This document shows positions 25,644 to 35,100 of a stretch of 64,000 nucleotides of DNA, piece by piece. The position numbers and the translations under genes were made by a program. The DNA is taken from assembly GCA_016699405.1 (NCBI GenBank), contig CP064972.1, positions 5,053,501 to 5,117,500 on the forward strand, read 5' to 3'. The notes beneath the pieces were generated by a model. It saw only the letters and a list, made by a program, of their open reading frames with translations, was not told where the DNA came from and searched no databases. This DNA is from Holophagales bacterium. GTDB taxonomy: Bacteria > Acidobacteriota > Thermoanaerobaculia > Multivoradales > JAGPDF01. The first letter of the stretch is position 1, and every line of letters begins with the position of its first letter.

Positions 25644-28091
25644 TCAGCTCCTCTCCGTCGGCGGCGCGACGCAGCGTGCCCCGCGTGCCGCGCGGCAGAC
25701 ACGGACGCCAGAGGTCACGCCAGCTTCGCGCCACGCCTGCGCCGCCGCTTCGCCGACGGCGCTCGCCTGGGCCGACCCCGCGACGGCGAAGAGCGACGGC
25801 CCGGCCCCCGAGAGGCTGCAGCCGAGCGCACCCGCAGCGAGCGCCGCCGCCTTCGCCGGCGCGAAGCCCGGCACCAGAGAGGAGCGATAGGGCTCGGCGA
25901 GCAGGTCGCGCAGCGTCGCCGCGAGCAGCTCGCGGTCGTCGACGTGGAGCGCGTGTACCAGCGCCGCGAGGTTCTGCGCGTGGGCGATGGCGAGCGCCAA
26001 CGGCACCTCGCGCGGCAGGACCGCTCGCGCCGCCCGCGTCGCCAGCTCGAGCTCCGGCACGACGAGGACGAAGCGCAGCTCCTCCGGCCACGGGAGCTCC
26101 CTCACCCGCTCGCCGAAGGCGACGAGCCGCACACCCCCGAGGAGGATCGGCGCGACGTTGTCGAGATGCACCGCGCCCGCCACGCCGCCTTCGGCCTCGG
26201 CCGCCGCATGCAGGCGCTGCTCCTCGGAGAGCGGCCCACCGAGCAGCGCGTCGATCGCCGTCACCGCGGCGACTGCCGAGGCGGCACTGCCACCGAGGCC
26301 GCTTGCCACCGGCAGAACCTTGTGAAGCGTCAGCGCGAGCGGCGGCAGCGGCGCGCCGAGCGCCCGCTCCACGGCGTCGCGCGCCCGCCAGACCAGGTTC
26401 TGCCGCGGATCGCGCGGTAGCCGATGAGCGAACGGTCCACGGCAGTCGAGCGAGTCGTGCTCGGCGAACTTCGCCTCGACGAGGTCGCCCCAGGGCTCGC
26501 CGTCGAGCGGCTCGATCGCCGCTCCGAGCACGTCGAAGCCCGCGGCGAGATTGCCGATCGAGGCCGGGGCGAAGGCGGCGACCATCCCCGAATTGCTGCC
26601 GGGAAGAGGCGGTTCACCTCTTCCCGTCGGTCGGGACGGCGCCTCGAAGAACCGCGCGTGGACAGCCCGCATCGCGCGCTCGCCGTCCTTCTCGTCGATC
26701 ACCACGCAGATCGATCGCTCGCTCCCCCCCTGGGCGATCGCCGCCACGTTCACCTGCGCCTCGCCGAGCGCGCCGAAGAGCCCGCCGGCGACCCCGGTGC
26801 GATGGCGCATCCCGTCCCCGACCAGCGAGAGGATCGCCAGGCCGCTTGCCGCGTCGATCTCCTCGACGCGCCCGGTGGCGATCTCCGCCGAGAACGCCTC
26901 GGCGAGCGCCGCGACGGCGCGCTCCGCCTCCGCGTCGCGCAAGCCGAGGCTGATCACGCACTCGCTCGATCCCTGCGTGATCAGCATCACCGAGAGCCCG
27001 CGCTCGGCGAGCGCACCGAAGGCCCGGGCGGCGACGCCGGGAACGCCCTTCATCCCGGGTCCGGCGATCGACAGCAGCGCCACCCCACCGAGCAACGAGA
27101 TCCCGCAGGCGACCCGCTCCCCGGCGCTGCCACCCGGGCGCACCAGCGTACCCGGCCGCTCGGGGTGGAAGGTGTCGCAGATGCGCACCGGGATGCCGGC
27201 CGAGCGCGCCGGTGCGACGCTCTTCGGATGGAGCACCTTGGCACCGAAGTGCGCAAGCTCCATCGCCTCCTCGAAGCTCACCTCGGCCACCGCGCGCGCC
27301 GCCGGGACCATCCGTGGATCGGCGGTGAAGATGCCGGCGACGTCGGTCCAGATCTCCAGCAGACGCGCGCCGAGTGCCTGGGCGAAGAGCGCGGCCGAGT
27401 AGTCCGAGCCGCCGCGCCCGAGCAGCATGGCGTCGCCCTTGGCATCCCCACCGAAGAACCCGGGGGCCACGGCGAGCGGCGGAGCGCCGTCCGCCCCGGC
27501 GGCCCAGGGTGCGAAGCGCTGGCGGGCTTCGTCGAGACGGGGCACCGCCTCGAGCGGATCGCCGTCGCACGGCAGGAGCTGTCGTGGATCGAGCCTGGCC
27601 GGTGCGAGACCCCGCCCTTCGAGGAGCGCGGCGAGCAGCTCGACCGTGGCGCGCTCACCGAGCGCCGCCACCTGGGCGCGCACGCGCGGCGAGCAGTCGG
27701 CGAGCAGGGAGATGCCGGCGAGCGCGCGCGCCAGCTCGCGCTCGAGGCCGGCGAGGCGCTCGGCCAGCGCGGCGCGGGCCGGGGCATCGAGCTCGTCGGC
27801 GAGCCCCGCGGCGATCGTCGCGTGCGTCTCCCGATAGCGCGCGAGAGCCGTCTCCTCCTCGCCCTCCACCGCGCGGTCACAGGCCTCGAGCAGCAGATTC
27901 GTGACCCCAGAAACCGCCGAGACCACCACCAGGGCCCGCTCCTCGACGAGTGCGGCGGCCGCCAGGTCGGCGATCCGTCGCAGGCGATCGGCGCCCGCCA
28001 CCGAGGTCCCGCCGAACTTCATCACCCGCAGCGTCGCGCCGGCGGAGCGCCGTTCCGCTCCCGACCCGTCTTCTCGTTGCTCGACAGCCAT
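25644..28091 (-). CDS. Aspartate kinase - homoserine kinase fusion
   Basis: 815 residues joining two non-consecutive steps of threonine synthesis. Residues about 20-495 are an aspartokinase: VMKFGGTSVAG, a GRGGSDYSAALFA nucleotide/Asp site, EIWTDVAGIFTADPR, and two regulatory ACT domains (GLSVMLITQGSSECV and QVNVAAIAQGGSERS), so feedback inhibition is likely. Residue 503 starts a homoserine kinase (MVAAFAPASIGNLAAGFD) with GHMP motif LPVASGLGGSAASAV and C-terminal CSLSGAGPSLFA. The frame is unbroken and no SD precedes Met503, so a true fusion is likely. Homoserine dehydrogenase is not in this window. ATG 28091 is preceded by AGGGGA. Confidence 0.92.
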   Translation of the reverse strand: MAVEQREDGSGAERRSAGATLRVMKFGGTSVAGADRLRRIADLAAAALVEERALVVVSAVSGVTNLLLEACDRAVEGEEETALARYRETHATIAAGLADELDAPARAALAERLAGLERELARALAGISLLADCSPRVRAQVAALGERATVELLAALLEGRGLAPARLDPRQLLPCDGDPLEAVPRLDEARQRFAPWAAGADGAPPLAVAPGFFGGDAKGDAMLLGRGGSDYSAALFAQALGARLLEIWTDVAGIFTADPRMVPAARAVAEVSFEEAMELAHFGAKVLHPKSVAPARSAGIPVRICDTFHPERPGTLVRPGGSAGERVACGISLLGGVALLSIAGPGMKGVPGVAARAFGALAERGLSVMLITQGSSECVISLGLRDAEAERAVAALAEAFSAEIATGRVEEIDAASGLAILSLVGDGMRHRTGVAGGLFGALGEAQVNVAAIAQGGSERSICVVIDEKDGERAMRAVHARFFEAPSRPTGRGEPPLPGSNSGMVAAFAPASIGNLAAGFDVLGAAIEPLDGEPWGDLVEAKFAEHDSLDCRGPFAHRLPRDPRQNLVWRARDAVERALGAPLPPLALTLHKVLPVASGLGGSAASAVAAVTAIDALLGGPLSEEQRLHAAAEAEGGVAGAVHLDNVAPILLGGVRLVAFGERVRELPWPEELRFVLVVPELELATRAARAVLPREVPLALAIAHAQNLAALVHALHVDDRELLAATLRDLLAEPYRSSLVPGFAPAKAAALAAGALGCSLSGAGPSLFAVAGSAQASAVGEAAAQAWREAGVTSGVRVCRAARGARCVAPPTERS

Positions 28092-28095
28092 CGCA

Positions 28096-28148
28096 TTCCC
28101 CTGAAAAGCGAAAGGCCCCGCGTCCTGGTATCGAGGAGCGGGGCCGGG
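28096..28148 (-). terminator. Attenuator (terminator/antiterminator) of the thr operon
   Basis: On the minus strand an 8+4-bp stem (arms 28138-28145 and 28114-28121 plus TCCT/AGGA inside, one bulged base, 7-nt loop) is followed by a TTTCGCTTTT tract (about 28100-28113). This is a Rho-independent terminator lying 23 nt before the thrAB-type start codon. A competing pairing is visible between 28180-28188 (end of leader ORF) and 28140-28148 (terminator 5' arm), 8 of 9 pairs. This is the arrangement of ribosome-controlled attenuation. Confidence 0.75.
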
Positions 28149-28169
28149 TCCGTCGCGATGCACAGCGCG

Positions 28170-28304
28170 TCAGGCGGCTCCCGGCTCCCCCATGGTAGTC
28201 GACGTGCCGCCGCCGAACGCCTCCCCGGCAAGGGCAGCCGACACGGCGATCGCCGTCGCGCACGACGACGGGATCGCGACTGGCCGGGTCGGGAAGGTCC
28301 GCAT
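28170..28304 (-). CDS. thrL: Threonine-operon leader peptide
   Basis: 44-residue ORF ending 24 nt before the attenuator stem. It contains six Thr codons (positions 3, 6, 17, 34, 36, 37) and two Ile codons (11, 19), with the tight cluster TSTT near the end, just upstream of the segment able to pair with the terminator 5' arm. Threonine and isoleucine are the effectors expected for a thr operon. Its ATG is 8 nt after a -10 box and lacks an SD, so it should be translated from a nearly leaderless mRNA. There is no similarity to E. coli thrL beyond the principle. Confidence 0.65.
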   Translation of the reverse strand: MRTFPTRPVAIPSSCATAIAVSAALAGEAFGGGTSTTMGEPGAA

Positions 28305-28312
28305 GGCGCGGC

Positions 28313-28341
28313 AACCTAGCCGCATCCGCCCCTCCTGTCAA
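28313..28341 (-). promoter_or_regulatory. Promoter of the thr leader/operon
   Basis: On the minus strand TTGACA (28336-28341), a 17-nt spacer and TAGGTT (28313-28318). The leader ATG follows 8 nt after the -10 box, so transcription should start at or next to the start codon. Confidence 0.65.
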
Positions 28342-28378
28342 CCCGAACCTCCGCGGCCAGCCTGCTACCATCGGCGCG

Positions 28379-28732
28379 ATGAGCACCCGGCCACGCGGCA
28401 GACGCACCTTCTCCTATGACGAGGCACTGCTGCTCTTTCCCATCGTGCGCGACCTGACCGACGCCGCCGTGCGCCAGGTCGAAGCCCTGATCAATCGCAT
28501 GCAGAGCCGCGACGAGGCCGAGAGCCGCGAGGGCGAGATCCAGGAGGCCTACGAGAACATCGTCGCCGCCTGGACGGCCGAAGTGACCGCTCTCGGTTGC
28601 GAGGTCAAGGGGCTCTGGCTGGTCGACTGGGACAGCGGCGACGGCTACTACTGCTGGCGCTACCCCGAGCAGACCGTCGGACACTTCCACGGCTACGACG
28701 AGGGCTTCGCCGGGCGCGTCCCGGTCAACTAG
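28379..28732 (+). CDS. DUF2203 family protein
   Basis: 117-residue protein of a family without known function. Pattern: TFSYDEALLLFPIVRDLTD at the N-terminus, a helical middle, and the family signature VKGLWLVDWDSGDGYYCWRYPE ending with VGHFHGYDEGFAGRVPV. It is divergent from the thr operon. TACCAT at 28366-28371 lies 7 nt before its ATG, another probable leaderless start. Confidence 0.85.
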   Translation: MSTRPRGRRTFSYDEALLLFPIVRDLTDAAVRQVEALINRMQSRDEAESREGEIQEAYENIVAAWTAEVTALGCEVKGLWLVDWDSGDGYYCWRYPEQTVGHFHGYDEGFAGRVPVN

Positions 28733-29179
28733 ACCGGAACGACCCTCGCACTCCACGGCCGATCGCCCCGCCGAGCCGGGAGACAGGAATCCAGCCGGAC
28801 GGGATCCACGGCGGGAGGCTCGTCCGCCCGGGTCGGCGATGCCTTCTCCTCCGCGGGACCCGTCGCTCTTCCGGCCGTCCCATCGACGGGCTCCCCGCCC
28901 GACCCCCGGTTGTCGATGGGCCCCTCCGGAGACGCGCCACCCGCTCCGGAGAAGACATCGCCGACCCTGCCCCCACCCCTGGTGATGGGCGAAAACTGGA
29001 CTGACACCTTCGCGACCAAACGAAGAATCGGTGCCTGTCCCCCCCTTCTCGCTCTCAGCGGCTCATCGTCGGGCGGGGGGCCGCGGGTGGCCGGGCGGAG
29101 GGCTCCCGTCCCCGCGCGCAGCACGGAGACGGGACGCCGACCGGACAGGACCCGCGGCGGCGGAACGCCGGCTCGCGGG
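28733..29179. other. 447-bp intergenic region, no gene seen
   Basis: Between the DUF2203 stop and the 3' end of the large surface protein gene. All open frames here look like shadows. A 9-bp inverted repeat (28879-28887 with 28912-28920) could form a hairpin, and a GTGCCTGTCCCC motif (29031-29042) also occurs in another intergenic region. Confidence 0.5.
29031..29042 (+). repeat. Dispersed 12-bp motif GTGCCTGTCCCC (copy 1)
   Basis: The same 12 bases occur in reverse orientation at 42290-42301, also in a non-coding flank. Similar GGGGACAGGCAC ends accompany REP/IS200-type elements in other bacteria (recollection). It may be a remnant of such an element. Confidence 0.35.
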
Positions 29180-32100
29180 TCACCCTCGTCGCAGCAGCTT
29201 GATCGCCGCCGCCGCGAGGAGCGCGACGAGCGCCGCCAAGCCGCGCGGGTCGAGCGTCGGGATCTCGATCACGCTCACCGGCACGTCGAAGCAGCTTGGC
29301 GCGTCGTCGTCCCCCGGATCTCCGTTGGCGTTCGGGTCGGGGTTCGCCCCATCGACCGAGAGATCGAGCACGACGACGCTCGCCGGGCTCGAGCCGCGCG
29401 CCTCGACCTGGTTGCAGTAGGGCCCCGCCTCGCCGTCCGGGTCGACGCGCACGACCAGCGTGATCGTGCCGCCACTGCCGACCGCGAGCGCATTGCCGGC
29501 GGCGAGCAGCGCGGTGTCGCCCACGCCGTCGAAGGCCGGATTGACGACGAGCTGCGGACTCTCGAGCGACACCACCTCGAAGGTGCCGGCCGCAGCAAAG
29601 GTCGCGGCGAGATCCTCGGTCACCTGGACGTCGGAGAGCGGCACGTTGCCGAAGTTGGCGAGGCGCAGCTCGAAGGTGACGAGCGAGACCGTCCCGTTCT
29701 CACGATCGACCGACACCACCCGCTTGGCGACGCCGAGATCCGGCTGCTCGACGCCGACGTCGGCGAGGTGATCCTCGATCTCGCCGTCGGGTGCCGCCCC
29801 GTTCACGCCGAGCCCCGCCTGCGTGCTGATGCGGAAGCGCGAGGGTGCAAGCCCCTGCGGGCTGCCCACCGGCACCGCGAAGGCGACATCGCGCGTCTGC
29901 AGGGACGAGAAGATCTCGTCGGCCGCGACCTGCTCGCCTGGATCCCCCCAGTCGCCATCGCGGTTGAAGTCGATCCACGCCGAGACGCGGCCACCGGTCG
30001 CACCCACCGTCACCCGCACCGTCCCGGAGGTTCCCGGAATGAGCTGCTGCGGGAAGAGCACGCCGTCCTCGTCGTCGATCGCACCCGTCGAATCGTCCCC
30101 GCTCGCACCGGCGTTCGGTTGGCCTTCCGCTTCGGTGTCGACGCTGGCGCCGAGCACCGGATTGCCGGCCGGCAGGACGGCGTGCCGCGCACCGTTCGAC
30201 GCCAGCAGCGTCGGATAGGTCGGATCGACCGCATCGCCGAGGTCGAGACCGGCCGCGACGAGCGCCCAGTCCTCGACTTCGCCGTCGGCCGCCTGGCCGC
30301 CCGGCCCGGAGACACCCGTCGAGCTCAGCCGGAAGCGCGCGTAGGTCGCCGCCGAGCGGGCATCGCACGGCACGCTGACCGGCACGGTGTTGCTCCCGGT
30401 GACCAGCGCGAGCGAGGTGGCGATCCGATCGCGCGGTTCGTTGAACGCACCGTCGCCGTCGAAGTCGATCCAGGCGTCGAGTCGCGGTGTCGCGACCGCA
30501 GCGGTGTTCGTCAGGCTGACGCCGACGTTGACCGCCGAACAGGCGACGAGCGGCGTCGCCGGCAGGGTGACGCCGTCCTCGTCGGCGCCGTCGCCGGCCG
30601 CTCCGACGGAGGGCTGACCCTGCGCCTCGGCATCGACCGTCGCCCCGAGCGAGAAGCCCGCGACGATCCGGTGATTCGGGCCGCCGGAGCCGAGCGTCGT
30701 CGTGTAGGTGTCGGGGGCGTCGCCGAAGTCGACGTTGCCGATCGGCAGCGCGTAGTCCTCGACCTCGCCGTTCAGGGTGAGGCCGGTCGGCAGCGGGCTC
30801 GCATGCGCGGCGTCGGAGAAGCGGAACCGCGCGTACGACGGCCCCTCGACCGCGGCACAGGGTACCGTGAGCGAGAGGTTGTTCGCCCCGGCGACGAGCG
30901 CCTGGGCGGAGAAGACCTTCTCGCCCGCGTCGCCGAAATCGCCGTCTCGATTGAAGTCGATCCAGGCGTCGAGCACGCCGACGCCCGAGGCGGTGACGGT
31001 GAGCTGCGCCGTTTGGCACGCCGCGAGCGCGCTCGTGAAGCTGACACCGTCTTCGTCGTCGGCGCACGCCGCGCCGAAGACGCGCGAGCCGGCGGCGAGG
31101 TCGTCGCCGTCGGCAGTGCCGTTCGGCTGGCCATCGCCCTCGGTGTCGACACAGCTGCCGAGCCAAAGGGTCGCCGCTGCCGGGTCGATGCGATGTGCCG
31201 CGGCGCCGGCGCCCGCCGTGCCGTAGCTCGCCGGCGCGTCGCCGAGGTCGGTGCCGAGCGTCTGGACGAGGTAGTCCTCGACCTCACCGTCCGGCGCCTC
31301 GCCGGTGACCGCCAACCCACCCTGCGAAGAGCAGCGGAAGCGCGCGAAGGTCGGACCGGGCACCACACCGCCGGGAACCGCGACCGGCAGCGAGGTCGGT
31401 CCGCCGAGCGGCAGCGCGACGTTCGCCGCCACCTGCTCGCCAGGATCGCCGAAGTCGCCGTCGCGGCTCCAGTCGATCCAGGCGTTGAGCGTGCAGCCGG
31501 CCATGCTGGTGGTCAGCGACAGGGTCGTCGTCGCCCCCGGCACGAACGGCGCCGGGAAGCTCACGCCGTTCTCGTCGGCGCCGTCGCCGCTGGCATCGGC
31601 CGAGGGTTGGCCATCGCTCTCGATGTCGACCGACGCGCCGAGCGTCGGATTAGCGCTCGGCAACACGCGGTGGCGCGCCCCGTTGGTCGCGAGAAGCGTC
31701 GGGAAGGTCGGATCCGGGAGATCGCCGTAGTCGAGGCCGAAGACGCCCACCGCGTAATCCTCGATCTCTCCGCTCGCCGCCGGACCGCCGGGCGTCGCGA
31801 TGCCGCCCGAGCTCAGGCGGAAGCGCGCGTAGGTCGGAACCGACGGCACGTTGCACGGCACCGCCACGTTCAGCAGGTTGGCGCCCGAGGCGAGGGCGAA
31901 GCCCGTCGCCACGCGATCGCGCGGATCGTTGAAGGCGCCGTCACCGTCGAAGTCGATCCAGGCGTCGAGGCGCGGCGTCGCGACCGCCGCCGTGTTCGTC
32001 AGCGTGACATTGATCGGCGCCGTCGTGCAGGCAACGAAGGCGCCGCCCGGCGGCAGCGCGATCCCGTCCTCGTCCGCTCCGTCGCCGGTGGCGCCGATCG

Positions 32101-35100
32101 AGGGCTGACCGTCCGCCTCGCTGTCGACGGTGGCGCCGAGCGAGAAGCCGGCGACCACCGCATGGCTCGGCCCGCTGCTCGCGAGCGTCGTCGCGTAGCT
32201 GTTCGGCGCGTCGCCGAGGTCGACGCCCAGGAGGCCGAGAGCGTAGTCCTCCACCTCGCCGTCCGCGGCGGCGCCGGTCGGCGCGAGACCCCCTGCCGTC
32301 GACAGGCGGAAGCGGGCGTAGGTCGATCCGGGCACCGCCGTGCAGGGCACGGCGAGCGAGAGCGCGTTGGCTCCGGCGGCGAGCGACTGATTGGTGAAGA
32401 CATGCTCGCCGGCATCGTTGAAGTCGCCGTCGAGGGTGAAGTCGACCCAGGCGTCGAGCAGACCGCCGGCGCTCGGCGTCGAGACGGTGATCGCGGTCGA
32501 ACGGCAGGCCACCAGCGGCCCGGCGAAGAGCACGCCGTCCTCGTCGTCGAAGCAGCTGCCGACCCGGCTGGTGCCGGCAGCGGCATCGTCACCGAGGGCG
32601 CCCGCGTTCGGTGCGCCGTCGGGCTCGGTGTCGACGCACAGACCGAGGAAACGCTGGGTGAGCGGGTCGATCTTGTGGCTCGCCGCGCCCGCGCCCTGGG
32701 TGCCGTAGCTCGCCGGGGCGTCGCCGAGGTCGTTGCCGACGATGCCGACGTAGTAGTCCTCGACCTCGCCGCCGGTGTCGTCCTGACCGGTGGGAGCGAG
32801 CCCACCGGACAGGGAGCAACGGAAGCGCGCATAAGCGCGGCCCGGCACGGCCGACGCCGGGACCACCGGGCTCAACACCGTCGGCGGGCCCGCCGGCACG
32901 GCGAGCGCGGTGGCGATCTGCTCGCCCGCGTCGCTGAAGCTGCCATTCCGGTTCCAGTCCACCCAGGCGTCGAGCGTGCAGCCTCCCAGCGCCCCGGAGG
33001 TCACCGAAAACGTGGCCGTGGCGAGCGGCTCGAACGGACCGGTGAAGCTCACGCCGTCCTCGTCGTCGCCGCCGACGCAAGTGCCGACCTGCAGGCCGAA
33101 GCCGCTCGCGTCGTCGTCGCTCGCCGCCACGTTCTGGCCGAAGCCGCTGTCGGCGTCGACGCAGGAGCCGAGGTAGTTCAGTCCGTTGACGCGGTGGGCC
33201 GCGCCGCCGTCCAGCACCGTGGTGCGGTAGTCGCCGGACGCCGTGCCGGAGACGACGTCGGGAGCGTCACCGTAGTCGTACTCCTCGACCACCGGCGGAG
33301 CAGGGACGAGCAGCGACACGAAGCCGAAGTCCACCGTCAGGTTCGTGTTGTTGTCGCCGTCCTCGGAGGTCGGCTCGCCGGCGGTCGTGAGGGTCACCGG
33401 CTGGCTGGCGACCAGGGCGCCGGCGTTGGCGCCGTTGTCGTCGCCGTTGACGTCGCTGTCGGGATCGGGCGCCGGATCGTTGCCGTCCGCCGTGACGTGG
33501 TCGAAGAGCGGCTCGCCACCGGCGAAGGCCTGCGGCGAGACGACCACGAGGTAGTTGCCCGGCGCGAGGTTCGAGAAGCGATAGCGTCCGGCGAAGCCCC
33601 CCGAGGTGGCGGTGACCGTGGCGCCGCTGTATTCGTCGAGGCTCGGCAGGCCGTTGCCGTCGACGTCGCGGTAGAGGTCGACCCGCACGTCGTCGACGCC
33701 GAGCTCGCCGTTCTCCGGCTCGAAGAGACCGTCGTTGTCGCTCTCGATCCAGAACTGGTCGCCGAGCGCGAGCGTGCCGGAGGCGGTGACCAGGCCGGCG
33801 TCGAGCGTCCGGTTCACCTCGTCGGCAGCGAGGATCACCATCGGCGTCACGCCGGTGGCCGGGAGCGCGTCGGAGTCGATCGCATCGTCACTGCCGGCGT
33901 TCTGGCTGGTGAACGCAGTGGCCGCGGCCGGGCGGACGAACTGCACGTAGTAGCGGATGCCAGGAATCAGCCCGTCGAACAGGTAGTAGCCGGGCCGGCC
34001 GTAGGTGTCGTCGGCGGTCACCGTGGCCCCGGCGAGTGCGTCGCCGCTGCCGGGCTCGGGCGTCGCGTCACCGTCGTCGACCCAGAGCCGCACCGTCACG
34101 CCGTTCGCCCCGTCGAACGGCGACTCGTTCTGCAGCCCGTCGCTGTTGCGGTCGAACCAGACGTAGTTGCCGAGCGCCGCGAGGTGCGTCGGGAAGAGGC
34201 CGAAGTCGATCGTCGGGTCGTCCTCGTTCGGGTCGAGGACGGTCGGCGGCGAGCAGCTGGTGGCCGGCAGGCCGTCGGAGTCGAGGGTGTCGTCGCTCCC
34301 CTGATCGCGCGGCGACGGCACGAAGGTCGGCGGCGGCGTCACGCAGACGAAGTAGGTGCCCGACGCCAGTCCGGGGAATCGGTACCAGCCGGGGGCGCCA
34401 CCGGGTCCGTTGCCGGTGACGGAAGTGGCGATCGGCAGGTCATCGAAGGTCGACGGCAGACCGTCTGGACCGAGCTGGAAGAGGCCGACCGGCACGCCGT
34501 TCAGACCGGTCAGCGTCTCGTTCTGCACGCCGTCGTTGTTGGCGTCGGCCCAGACGAAGTCGCCGAGCGCCGCGGCGGTGCAGCTGCCGAGGGCGATGCC
34601 GACCTTCTGCGGCTCGGCGGCGAGCGAGCCGAGACCGTCGCTGCGCTCGGCTTGATAGGCGAACGAGTTGTACGCCGTCTGCGCCGGCGAGAGGTTGCCG
34701 GGCGTGACCATCGAAAAGTCGAAGCTGACGAAATCGAACGGGTTGACGACCCGGCTGCCGAACTCGACCTTGAACGAGCGCACGCTGGTGATCGGATCGG
34801 GCGCGACGGTCGTCCAACCCGGCGGGTCGCAGCTCGAGGTCGGGCCGCCGACCTCGCCGCGGCACGGATTGCCGGAGGTCGAGTAGTAGATCGCCGTCCC
34901 CGCCGGCGGGGTGATCGGCGCGGCGAGCAGCGGCGTCCATTGCGAGCCGCGCGGATTGGTGTCGCGCACCCCGGTGTCGCCGACGAACGGCAGGATGTCG
35001 ACCAGCACGAAGCTCTGCATCGGCACCGTGCCGACGTTCTGCACCCGCAGGGTGTACTCGATCGCCCCGCCGGTGAGCGTCCCGTTCGACGTCGACACCG

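Noticed and set aside
30460..32010. Near-identical DNA segments that could be an assembly artefact
   Set aside because: The two copies differ at many codon positions and keep the frame, so a real tandem duplication within the GEVED region is more likely.
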